Shown here piece by piece: positions 52,470 to 60,779 of a stretch of DNA of 64,000 nt (position 1 is the stretch's first letter; each line of letters begins with the position of its first letter). The DNA comes from Bacteroidota bacterium (lineage in GTDB: Bacteria > Bacteroidota > Bacteroidia > Chitinophagales > Chitinophagaceae), in assembly GCA_023416995.1 (NCBI GenBank), contig JAEZGI010000071.1, forward strand, positions 35,107 to 99,106, given 5' to 3'. The translations under genes were made by a program, and so were the position numbers. The notes beneath the pieces were generated by a model. That model was not told where the DNA came from and ran no database searches. It saw only the letters and a program-made list of their open reading frames with translations.

Positions 52470-54203
52470 ATATTTAGCGTAGATCTTTTTGGCTTTCTCA
52501 ACCATACTGATGAACTCTACCTGAACAGAATCCTTTTTGTTCTTTGCATTATTCGCCATAATGATCACATCGTTCCAGCTAACCTGCCTGTAATATCTTG
52601 AGTTCTTAAGCATCGCTCCAAACATAGATACTGCAGTTGCAAATCGGTAACAATCCGGCAATTCCTGGAAATCAGAATATAAATAGGGCGCGCTGTACCC
52701 GGTAAAACGGTTTGCATTAGTTGCAGGATCCCGATAAGCAATATTTATTTTTGCAAGTTCACCGCTCAGATTTCGCCGATCCTGTAAAATAGTAACAGGC
52801 GTTAATTCAAACATGGCCAGCATCGAATGACCAGAACCAATTTCACCTCCTTCAAGATGGCTCAGTGAATCTGCCAGCGCTTTCTTTTTATTCGCATAGC
52901 CAACAAGCCGGTAATCACGCACCAACGCGGGATTGAAACGAATGTTCAGGTAAGCATCATCTGCCACCGTGTACATGGTTTGAGTGAATTCGGTGACCAG
53001 TATCTTTTCAGCCTCCCGCTCGTTATCCAGGTAAGCAAAGTTCCCATTGCCTTTTTTGGCAAGTACCTCAAGCTTTGAATCCTTATAGTTGCCCATCCCT
53101 ACACCAAGACAGGTAAGATAAATGCCGGACTCCTGGTGTTTGGCAATCATTTTTTCAAGCTCCTCTTCTGAGGATTGACCCACGTTGAAATCACCATCCG
53201 TTGCGAGGATAACCCTGTTGTTTCCATCTTTTATAAACTGGCTACGCGCCAGCCTGTAGGCCGCGAGTATACCCGACTCACCAGGTGTTGAACCACCAGG
53301 CTGCAGGTCCTCCACAGCTTTGCGGATCTTTTCCTTTTCTTTACCTGAAGTGGGCTTGAGCAGAATCCCGGTAGCGCTTCCATACACCACAATCGAAACG
53401 GTGTCTTTCTCCCTCAGGTTATCTACCAAAAGTTTAAATGCAGATTTCAGTAAAGGAAGCCGGTTGGGCATATCCATCGAGCCGGACACATCCACAAGGA
53501 AAACAAGGTTGCTGGCAGGAATCTTTTCCGGATCAAGTTTGCGCGCACAAACCTGTAACATCAACAGATCATTATCGCGGTTCCATGGACAATCGGTTAT
53601 ATATGACCGAAAGGAAAACATACTGTCTTTTTCCGGGGCATGGTAACCGAAGTTGAAATAATTCATCAACTCTTCAATCCGTACGGCATCAGGGGGAACC
53701 AATGTATTCATGTTTAGAAATCGCCTGATATTACTATAGGAAGCTTTATCGGTATGAATGGCAAAACCGGTTTCGGGAAACTTCCGGGCAGACACAGGTT
53801 CATTTTCGACCAATGTGGTATAGGTTTCGCCGGTTAGTGTCCAGTTGCCACGTTCAGATGGTTTCAGATTGGTGGTAAGTGAAGCCAGCGTATTAGCCGG
53901 GGGTGCCACTGCCAGGTGAAGTGGTTTCAGTTTTAGTTGTTGATATTGCGAGGAAGTTGCTTTTACACAAAGTGGTTGATAACCGGTAAGGCGGATTGTC
54001 AATGAATCAGTAGCGGCCGGAAGCATGATTCCAAAAGAACCATCACTGCCCGAATAATAAATATAACCCGTGGAATGCACCAGGATCCGCGCGTTGGCTA
54101 ATGCGGAATTATTCTCGTCACGCACTTCACCCCGCAGATAGAACTGCGCGTTCAGTGACGGACAGGTAGAAAGAAAGAACCATATAATGGCAAGGGTTTT
54201 CAA
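52446..54203 (-). CDS. vWA-domain exported protein with carboxypeptidase-D-like N-terminus
   Basis: A 585-residue exported protein. A CarboxypepD_reg-like beta-sandwich (about 20-105) precedes a von Willebrand A domain with the metal site DVSGSM (about residue 238) and TDGDFNVG, and a DUF3520-like C-terminal region, as in the YfbK family. Its role is unknown. I chose a TTG start at 54203 because it begins a textbook signal peptide (MKTLAIIWFFLSTCPSLNAQ); longer frames reach into hpt. It is the last gene of a minus-strand run from the symporter, and its end overlaps the dnaJ terminator. Confidence 0.85.
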   Translation of the reverse strand: MKTLAIIWFFLSTCPSLNAQFYLRGEVRDENNSALANARILVHSTGYIYYSGSDGSFGIMLPAATDSLTIRLTGYQPLCVKATSSQYQQLKLKPLHLAVAPPANTLASLTTNLKPSERGNWTLTGETYTTLVENEPVSARKFPETGFAIHTDKASYSNIRRFLNMNTLVPPDAVRIEELMNYFNFGYHAPEKDSMFSFRSYITDCPWNRDNDLLMLQVCARKLDPEKIPASNLVFLVDVSGSMDMPNRLPLLKSAFKLLVDNLREKDTVSIVVYGSATGILLKPTSGKEKEKIRKAVEDLQPGGSTPGESGILAAYRLARSQFIKDGNNRVILATDGDFNVGQSSEEELEKMIAKHQESGIYLTCLGVGMGNYKDSKLEVLAKKGNGNFAYLDNEREAEKILVTEFTQTMYTVADDAYLNIRFNPALVRDYRLVGYANKKKALADSLSHLEGGEIGSGHSMLAMFELTPVTILQDRRNLSGELAKINIAYRDPATNANRFTGYSAPYLYSDFQELPDCYRFATAVSMFGAMLKNSRYYRQVSWNDVIIMANNAKNKKDSVQVEFISMVEKAKKIYAKYKKRAKVN

Positions 54204-54249
54204 TGGGATATGTAAATAGAATTGGTTTTGGATCTGGTCGGCCCGGCGA

Positions 54250-54786
54250 TTACTCGCTGAGCTGATATATGGCCGGAATATTGCGACCAAGGCCGTCATA
54301 ATCCAGACCATAACCCACCACAAACTTGTCCGGGATCGTGAAACCCAGGTAGTCGATGGTTAACGGGAATTTTGTTGCTTCCGGCTTATGCAGCAAAGCT
54401 GCGATCTTCAACGAAGCCAGTTGCTGATGATGTAATTGTGGCAAAAACTGGTTCAGGGTTTTGCCGGTATCCACAATGTCTTCAATAATCACAATATGCC
54501 GGTCATAAAGATCAACATCAAGACCAATAGCCGTTATCACCTGCCCGCTTGATTTGGTTCCTTTGTAAGAAGCCAGTTTTATAAAACAAATTTCAGCATC
54601 GATGGTCACTGCCTTGAAAAGATCCGCGGCAAAGATGAACGAGCCATTTAATATTGCTATAAAAAGCGGGCGTTTATCCGCATAATCTTTATTAATCGAG
54701 TCGGCTAATCTTTGAACTTCCCCGGATATTCGCTCAGTTGACAAATAAGGCTCAAAACTTTTATCGTGTACCCGGATACTTGACAT
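54250..54786 (-). CDS. hpt: Hypoxanthine phosphoribosyltransferase
   Basis: Purine salvage enzyme that converts hypoxanthine or guanine with PRPP to IMP or GMP. The 178-residue protein has the PRPP-binding motif VIIEDIVDTGKTL and the flexible-loop segment ASYKGTKSSG; FVVGYGLDYDGLGRN near the C-terminus contacts the base. It lies between the glucosaminidase and vWA genes in the same minus-strand run. Confidence 0.94.
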   Translation of the reverse strand: MSSIRVHDKSFEPYLSTERISGEVQRLADSINKDYADKRPLFIAILNGSFIFAADLFKAVTIDAEICFIKLASYKGTKSSGQVITAIGLDVDLYDRHIVIIEDIVDTGKTLNQFLPQLHHQQLASLKIAALLHKPEATKFPLTIDYLGFTIPDKFVVGYGLDYDGLGRNIPAIYQLSE

Positions 54787-54800
54787 GGTGCAGAAAGATT

Positions 54801-55802
54801 TTAGTTCGCAGCATTTTCCGCCACCCTGGGTCGGGCAGGCGCTGCAGCACGAAGGTACAGTTTTTCGCCAGCAGCCGGCTGGTCGTATGGCTGCAGGTGA
54901 TTGTATTCAACAAGACTTTCCAGTCTTAAACCCTGGGCCTGGCAAATATCATATAAGGTTTCGCCTGGCTTCACAATACAAAACTCATTGGCCCCGGTCT
55001 TGCGTTTTCTCTGCAAGTACACTAACTGATCTTTACCCAGCACATCAGACTTCAGTTCATTAAATTCTAATAACCTCGCAAGTGCTATATCATATTCGCG
55101 GGCAATAGTTAACAAGGCAGTTCCGGCTTCGGCAAATATTACCCTGGTATTATTGATCATAAAAGCACCTGTTGGAAAATCTTCTTTCCGCAATAACGGT
55201 GCTGTATTTTCAGTCATTAATGCTGTGGCCACCACCGGGTGTTTATTTTCGGTGGAAGCCAGGATTGCATCACTTTCAGTTGCACGGTTCAATGCAATCA
55301 TAGTGTAATTATGCAAACCATATTCTTCAATGATACGGATGAGTATCTGGGAATATTTAATATTGGTAGCATAACCAGCCTTTTTAAGACCATATGCCCA
55401 GCCTTTGTAATCGGTAGGATCCATTTCAAACAAAAAAGCGTAACGCTGGCTATTTTTCAGGAAATCAGAATGATCACGATATGAGTCAAGTGAAGATGGA
55501 TAACTTCTGAAACATTCGCCCCGCGCATCATCATCATGGTATACCTTGGCACCGGTCCAGACTGATTTGCACTTGATTCCAAAATGATTATTCGATTTCA
55601 GCACAAGGACACTTTTTCCAGCCTGGGTTTCATGAATACCCTGTGCCAGTTTAATGGATGCAGGTACACCCGTGCGACGCATCTCCTCAATAGCGAGCTC
55701 CTTATAAGCATCGATATAATCAAGAACCACCTGGCTTTTCTGACCATGAACAAGGTTCACAATAACAAGGGCAACTATGGAAAGAAATGTTTTGAATGAC
55801 AT
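54801..55802 (-). CDS. Glucosaminidase (GH73-like) with LysM repeats
   Basis: A 333-residue exported peptidoglycan hydrolase. A signal peptide (to about LVHGQ) precedes a glucosaminidase domain (about 35-165) with the catalytic-Glu region KLAQGIHETQAGKS and SNNHFGIKCK, then two LysM repeats, the second with IVKPGETLYDICQAQGL. It probably cuts the glycan strands during cell-wall growth or division. The ATG at 55802 is chosen over a TTG three codons earlier. The O-methyltransferase gene stops only 5 bp upstream. Confidence 0.88.
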   Translation of the reverse strand: MSFKTFLSIVALVIVNLVHGQKSQVVLDYIDAYKELAIEEMRRTGVPASIKLAQGIHETQAGKSVLVLKSNNHFGIKCKSVWTGAKVYHDDDARGECFRSYPSSLDSYRDHSDFLKNSQRYAFLFEMDPTDYKGWAYGLKKAGYATNIKYSQILIRIIEEYGLHNYTMIALNRATESDAILASTENKHPVVATALMTENTAPLLRKEDFPTGAFMINNTRVIFAEAGTALLTIAREYDIALARLLEFNELKSDVLGKDQLVYLQRKRKTGANEFCIVKPGETLYDICQAQGLRLESLVEYNHLQPYDQPAAGEKLYLRAAAPARPRVAENAAN

Positions 55803-55807
55803 TGGAA

Positions 55808-56449
55808 TCAATCTTTTTTTCGAATCATAAATAAACCATCACGGATGGTGAGTAATACTTTTTCAACACTGTTATCTGCATCAAGATACTCATTAAACGC
55901 CTGAATTGCCTTTGCATTTTTGCCTGATACAGGGTTTTCAAGTACCTGGCCATGGAACAAAACATTATCGGCGAGAATAATTCCACCCGGTTTAACGGCA
56001 GGTAAAATCATCTTATAATACTCGATATAATTGGTCTTATCAGCATCGATAAACACCAGGTCCCAGGTTTCGTTCAATGCAGGAATGATAGTTAACGCAT
56101 TACCTACGTGTAAAATTATCTGGTCGGTAAGATTTGCGCGTTCTAAGTTTCGGCGGGCAGTGGCGGCATCGGCTTCGCGAAGTTCAATCGTATGCACTTT
56201 GCCACCTTTTAACAATCCTTTAGCAAGACAGATGGCGCTGTAGCCTGTAAACGTTCCTACTTCGAGTACACGAGCGGGTTTCAGAATGGTGCTCATCATC
56301 GCGAGGAAGGTTCCCTGGAGATGGCCGCTCAGCATATGCGCCTGGGGATGCTGATCGTAAGTTTCCTTCCCGATCTGCTGTAGCAGCGGACTCTCAGCAT
56401 CTGAGAACTTTTCTGCGTATAACTGTGCCAGTGGGTTGACGATGTCCAA
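55808..56449 (-). CDS. Class I SAM-dependent O-methyltransferase
   Basis: A 213-residue methyltransferase of the catechol/caffeoyl-CoA O-methyltransferase group. The SAM-binding signature VLEVGTFTGYSAICLAKGL, the metal-site segment LVFIDADKTNYIEYY and ILADNVLFHGQV are clear. The natural acceptor is unknown. No in-frame ATG precedes the conserved region MDIVNPLAQLYAEKF, so a TTG at 56449 is the probable start. The gene lies between the symporter and the glucosaminidase, spaced by 45 and 5 bp. Confidence 0.87.
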   Translation of the reverse strand: MDIVNPLAQLYAEKFSDAESPLLQQIGKETYDQHPQAHMLSGHLQGTFLAMMSTILKPARVLEVGTFTGYSAICLAKGLLKGGKVHTIELREADAATARRNLERANLTDQIILHVGNALTIIPALNETWDLVFIDADKTNYIEYYKMILPAVKPGGIILADNVLFHGQVLENPVSGKNAKAIQAFNEYLDADNSVEKVLLTIRDGLFMIRKKD

Positions 56450-56494
56450 ACGGCTTTGTTTTATGCAAATATAAGCCGTAACGCTTTTATGGGC

Positions 56495-58021
56495 TCAACC
56501 CTGGTGAACCGCAGGCTTTTTTGATATGAAGTATAAGCCAATAAAGGTCACTATGCCATTATAGATCAGCAACTCATAACCGATGCGGAAGGACCCGAAA
56601 AAGGAGGAAGAAAAACCACGCATATCGGTTAGCCATCCACCGGAAAGGTTAAGCTGTTTCACATACCAGTCAACGTTATTAATGAAGTCTATGCCAAGTA
56701 TCAATAACGGAGCAAACAGGCAAACCACCAATGCGTAACGGTCAACAATCACCCTGCGGGTAAGGATCCCAAATGCAAACAATCCAAGCAAAGGACCATA
56801 AGTAAAGCCGGCCACTTTCAGGATGACATCAATAATGGATTTGTTATCCATGTACTTGAAGCCAAGCACCAGCATAAAGAAGAGAAAAGCAAAAATGAAA
56901 TGGACCGTCAGGCGAACACGCTTTTTCTTTTTTTCATCCCAGGCATCTTTTCTTTTCAAGCCAAGTATGTCAATACAGAATGAAGATGTAAGCGCGGTAA
57001 GGGCGCCATCAGCACTTGGAAATAGTGCTGAGATCAGACCAATGATAAAGATGATAGCCACCCAGGTAGGCATAAAACTCAGGGCAATGGTTGGAAACAG
57101 ATCGTCGGCCGGTACATCTATATTGTTTTTTGCCGCAAAAAGATATAGCAAGCCACCCAGCAGCAGGAAAAGGAAATTCACGATGGTCATTATTACCGTA
57201 AAACTCATCATGTTTTTTTGCGAGTCTTTTAGGTTTTTAACTGAGATATTTTTCTGCATCATTTCCTGGTCAAGACCCGTCATAGCAACCGTGATAAAAG
57301 CGCCGCCAAGTATATGTTTTAAAAAGAAGGATGAACTGTTATAATCAGTATTGAAGATCCGTGAAAGTCCCTTATCATTTAGTTCGCCCATTACTGCACC
57401 TAAACCATCACCGGATTGCTGCATGATGTAGATGATAGAAACAACCAGCCCCAGCAACATAAACGAAGTTTGAAGTGTATCTGTAAACACTATGGTTTTA
57501 ACACCACCTTCAAATGTGTATAGCAGGATCATCAGAAGTATCACAAATGTTGTTGCTGCAAAACTCACCCCCAGTTGATCCAGGATAAAGATCTGAAGTA
57601 CATTGATCACGAGGTAAAGCCTGGCGGTTGCCCCCAGTGTACGGGAGATGATAAAAAACAAAGCACCGGTTTTATAAGAAACTACGCCGAACCTTTGATG
57701 TAAGTAATGATAAATGGATGTAAGGTGCAGTTTATAATATAGAGGCAACAGGATAAAAGCGATGAGCAGGTAACCAATAAAATAACCTATAACCACCTGG
57801 AAATAGGCAAAGCCCGCACCACCAACGGTACCAGGCACCGATACAAAGGTGACCCCGGATAGCGAGGTCCCAATCATACCAAATGCCACCAGCATCCAGT
57901 TAGAATTTCTGTTCCCGATAAAAAAGGAATCGTTGTTTGAGTTTCTTGAAGTAAAATATGCTACCACCAGTAACACGACAAAATAGCCAATAACAAACGA
58001 GAACAATAAAGTAGCGGACAT
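56495..58021 (-). CDS. Sodium:solute symporter (SSS family)
   Basis: A 508-residue transporter with about 13 membrane segments of the LeuT-like SSS fold. Visible family features are SNWMLVAFGMIGTSLSGVTFVSVPG near the N-terminus and ALFPSADGALTALTSSFCIDI in the middle, the conserved sodium-site region. The solute cannot be told. The ATG at 58021 (MSATLLFS) is chosen over a TTG two codons earlier. It heads the minus-strand run with the methyltransferase, glucosaminidase, hpt and vWA genes. Confidence 0.9.
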   Translation of the reverse strand: MSATLLFSFVIGYFVVLLVVAYFTSRNSNNDSFFIGNRNSNWMLVAFGMIGTSLSGVTFVSVPGTVGGAGFAYFQVVIGYFIGYLLIAFILLPLYYKLHLTSIYHYLHQRFGVVSYKTGALFFIISRTLGATARLYLVINVLQIFILDQLGVSFAATTFVILLMILLYTFEGGVKTIVFTDTLQTSFMLLGLVVSIIYIMQQSGDGLGAVMGELNDKGLSRIFNTDYNSSSFFLKHILGGAFITVAMTGLDQEMMQKNISVKNLKDSQKNMMSFTVIMTIVNFLFLLLGGLLYLFAAKNNIDVPADDLFPTIALSFMPTWVAIIFIIGLISALFPSADGALTALTSSFCIDILGLKRKDAWDEKKKKRVRLTVHFIFAFLFFMLVLGFKYMDNKSIIDVILKVAGFTYGPLLGLFAFGILTRRVIVDRYALVVCLFAPLLILGIDFINNVDWYVKQLNLSGGWLTDMRGFSSSFFGSFRIGYELLIYNGIVTFIGLYFISKKPAVHQG

Positions 58022-58099
58022 AAACAAATTTTATAATAAGGCAGGCAAGTTAAGAACTAAAAATTCAAAAGTACACGCAAATTCAAGGGCAATGGCGCA

Positions 58100-58131
58100 T
58101 TTGAATTTTTACTGTTTAGTATCTACTTTTA
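58100..58131 (+). promoter_or_regulatory. Promoter directly abutting a LOG-family start codon
   Basis: TTTG at 58100-58103, 20 nt, then TACTTTTA at 58124-58131 (7 of 8 to consensus). The -7 box ends 4 nt before the ATG, so transcription must begin at or within a few bases of the start codon. Confidence 0.65.
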
Positions 58132-58135
58132 GCGC

Positions 58136-58675
58136 ATGAATATAGACGCCGTCGCGGTTTTTTGCGGGTCAAAAACCGGAAACAACCCGCTGTATGCCCA
58201 GCATGCTGCCGAACTCGGCAGACTTATCGCCGTTCTTAATCTGAAGCTGATTTACGGAGGGGGCAAACGTGGCCTTATGGGTATTATAGCCGATTCGGTT
58301 TTAGAACATGGCGGCCAGGCATGTGGGGTGATCCCGAAGGTGCTGATCGACTGGGAACAGCAACACGACGGTTTAAGCGAACTCACCATCGTACCCGATA
58401 TGCATACCCGAAAAAAGATGATGTACGATTTGTGTGATGTAGCGATTGTAATGCCTGGCGGTTTTGGCACCTTGGACGAGTTGTTCGAAATGCTGACCTG
58501 GAACCAACTCAAGATTCACGATAAGAAAATTTACATCCTGAACTCCGATGGTTACTATACTCACCTGATGCATCATATAAACTTGATGCGAAAGGAAGGA
58601 TTCTTGTTCGAATCTCCCGAAGAGAGAATCATATTCTGTAATTCACCTGTTGAACTCTTTAACCGGATAGAATAA
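58136..58675 (+). CDS. LOG-family (TIGR00730) nucleotide 5'-monophosphate phosphoribohydrolase
   Basis: A 179-residue Rossmann-fold protein. The signatures VAVFCGSKTGNNP at the start and the PGGFGTLDELFE motif near the middle identify the Lonely-Guy family, which cleaves cytokinin riboside or other purine/pyrimidine nucleotide 5'-monophosphates to the base. In bacteria the substrate is often AMP-like. It is monocistronic with its own promoter. Confidence 0.9.
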   Translation: MNIDAVAVFCGSKTGNNPLYAQHAAELGRLIAVLNLKLIYGGGKRGLMGIIADSVLEHGGQACGVIPKVLIDWEQQHDGLSELTIVPDMHTRKKMMYDLCDVAIVMPGGFGTLDELFEMLTWNQLKIHDKKIYILNSDGYYTHLMHHINLMRKEGFLFESPEERIIFCNSPVELFNRIE

Positions 58676-58677
58676 GA

Positions 58678-59250
58678 TCAGAGACCGAAATTATAACCAA
58701 AGTTGAAGAATATCTTACTACCGTAAGGTGTGCGTTCATTTTGCAACACATCATATTGCGCCATTACAATAAATGCACCCGCACCTCCCATCGGTATGGC
58801 AGCACCTGCACCTACCAGCAACGAGGGAACGATCTTACCGGACAGCTTAATTTCCTGTGCCGGGTTGTAGTACTTCACCTTCCCCCAAACATAGTTTGCT
58901 TCCGGCTGTACCTGTAAGATGACCTGGTCGATCGGGTAAAATCTGCCAAAAATATTCAGACCGCCTACTCCATAATTCTCCCTGGAATAGGTTGAGCCAT
59001 CATACGCATTCAAGGTCCTGAAAGATGAATACTGTGCATTAACCCCCAGCCCTGCTGCCAGGTAACGGTTAAAACGATAACCGATCTGTGGTGAGATGTT
59101 CACGATCGTAATACTCCCGAAATTCAAAGCAAAATTACCTCCGCCAAAAAGCCGGCTGCGATCAAACCCTGTTTTCTCAACGGGTTCGTCCTGTGCCTTT
59201 GCAGCTATTGCAAACAGTATGATCAGGGAGAAAACAAATATCTTTTTCAT
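58678..59250 (-). CDS. Small outer-membrane beta-barrel protein
   Basis: A 190-residue protein with a signal peptide (to about AAKAQ) and a body of alternating strands rich in Gly, Tyr and Asn, typical of eight-stranded porin-like or OmpW/OmpA-barrel proteins (for example FGGGNFALNFGSITIVNISPQIGYRFNRYLAAGLGVNAQY). It ends with an aromatic-hydrophobic strand (FNFGYNFGL). Function is unknown. It follows the GlcD-like oxidase gene by 24 bp. Confidence 0.8.
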   Translation of the reverse strand: MKKIFVFSLIILFAIAAKAQDEPVEKTGFDRSRLFGGGNFALNFGSITIVNISPQIGYRFNRYLAAGLGVNAQYSSFRTLNAYDGSTYSRENYGVGGLNIFGRFYPIDQVILQVQPEANYVWGKVKYYNPAQEIKLSGKIVPSLLVGAGAAIPMGGAGAFIVMAQYDVLQNERTPYGSKIFFNFGYNFGL

Positions 59251-59274
59251 AATGAGGATTTGAAGAGATTTTCA

Positions 59275-60699
59275 TTACTCAACGTCAAATATCTTTCCTG
59301 CGTTCAGTATATTTCGTGGATCAAATGTTTTTTTAATTCCCCGCATTAATTCCAGTTGTACCTGGTTGAACACAATATCCATGTAACTTTTCTGAATCAA
59401 TCCTACCCCATGTTCTCCGCTGATGGTGCCACCAAGTTGATGTACCAGTTCGAACAATGCGCGGATGCCCTGTACAAGTTCTGCATCTTCGAGGCTATTC
59501 GCAATCCCTGGTTTGTTGATACGGATGTGGAGGTTTCCATCACCCGCATGCCCATAACAAACTGCCTTGAAATTATACTTTTTACCAATATCCTTTACGC
59601 CCCTGATAAGCGCCGGCAATTCTGCCCGTGGTACCACGGTATCTTCCTCGATAGTGTAGCCGGTTATTTTAACAGCTTCGGCAACACGACGACGCATCTT
59701 CCATAACTCCGCTTTTTGTTGCGCATCATCGGCAAAAAATATTTCCCCTGCATCAAAACGCGTCAGCAGCTCTGCAATACTTTCCATCTCCACCATCAGT
59801 GTTTCAAGATGATTGCCATCCACCTCGATAATAAGATGTGCTTCCACATCGTCTGTAACAGGCACTATGGTATTATCAACAAAACGGCTCACGATCCTGA
59901 GCGCATCGATTTCGACCAGCTCAAGGGCGCTGGGCGTGTACCCCGCCCTAAAGATCGCGCTTACTGCTTCACCTGCCTTTTCAAGTGAATTGAATGGCAC
60001 AAGCATTAACAGGTCGTATTGGGGCAACGGAATCAGCTTCAAAACTATTTTGGTTACGATCCCTAAGGTGCCTTCGCTGCCTACCACTAATTGCGTGAGA
60101 TTATATCCGGTCGAATTCTTTAACACGTTTGCGCCGGTCCAGATCACCTCACCTGAAGGCAAAACCACTTCAAGATTCAACACATAGTCTCTCACAACAC
60201 CGTACTTGACAGCTTTGGGTCCGCCACTGTTTTCTGCGATGTTCCCACCAATAAAACAGGACCCGCGGCTGCTTGGGTCAGGAGGATAGAAGAGTCCTTT
60301 TTCTTTCACCGCATTCTGCAAAGTTTCTGTGATCACTCCGGGTTCAGTAATTACCTGCAGGTTTCTTTCATCGATCGAAACGATGCTGTTCATACGGTCA
60401 GTTGAAAGTAATACGCCACCAAGATGGGGTAAGGCACCGCCACTGAGCCCGGTACCGGCGCCACGTGGCGTTACATGCAACCGGTCACGGTAACATATCT
60501 TCATGATCTCACTTACTTCTTCGGTTGTGCGTGGCCGTAATACCACTTCGGGTGGATAAAGCAGGTGTTCGGTTTCATCGTGACCATAATGCTGCATTGA
60601 TTCTTCATCAACCAACACATATTCTGCACCGATTATTTCGCGGAAACTGGCCAGGTGTCCGGCAGTCAGTTCACCTGATTTTGTTATGCTGTCTATCAT
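59275..60699 (-). CDS. FAD-linked oxidase, GlcD/D-lactate dehydrogenase-like
   Basis: A 474-residue flavoprotein of the vanillyl-alcohol-oxidase superfamily. The FAD-binding domain shows PRGAGTGLSGGALPHLGG and the pyrophosphate-binding GGNIAENSGGPKAVKYG, and the C-terminal cap has the family end GTISGEHGVGLIQKSYM. It probably oxidises a 2-hydroxy acid such as glycolate or D-lactate to the keto acid; specificity cannot be decided. It lies between recG and the small barrel gene on the minus strand. Confidence 0.9.
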   Translation of the reverse strand: MIDSITKSGELTAGHLASFREIIGAEYVLVDEESMQHYGHDETEHLLYPPEVVLRPRTTEEVSEIMKICYRDRLHVTPRGAGTGLSGGALPHLGGVLLSTDRMNSIVSIDERNLQVITEPGVITETLQNAVKEKGLFYPPDPSSRGSCFIGGNIAENSGGPKAVKYGVVRDYVLNLEVVLPSGEVIWTGANVLKNSTGYNLTQLVVGSEGTLGIVTKIVLKLIPLPQYDLLMLVPFNSLEKAGEAVSAIFRAGYTPSALELVEIDALRIVSRFVDNTIVPVTDDVEAHLIIEVDGNHLETLMVEMESIAELLTRFDAGEIFFADDAQQKAELWKMRRRVAEAVKITGYTIEEDTVVPRAELPALIRGVKDIGKKYNFKAVCYGHAGDGNLHIRINKPGIANSLEDAELVQGIRALFELVHQLGGTISGEHGVGLIQKSYMDIVFNQVQLELMRGIKKTFDPRNILNAGKIFDVE

Positions 60700-60779
60700 T
60701 GTAAATATTAAGCGGCTTCAAAAGTAAGCTTCTTTTTTATCCGGCTATTTTGCGTAAGCGATTTAACATTTTATGATTG

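Noticed and set aside
54204..54323. N-terminal extension of the vWA protein into the hpt gene
   Set aside because: It would overlap hpt by 74 bp and place the signal peptide internally; the TTG at 54203 starts exactly at the signal peptide.
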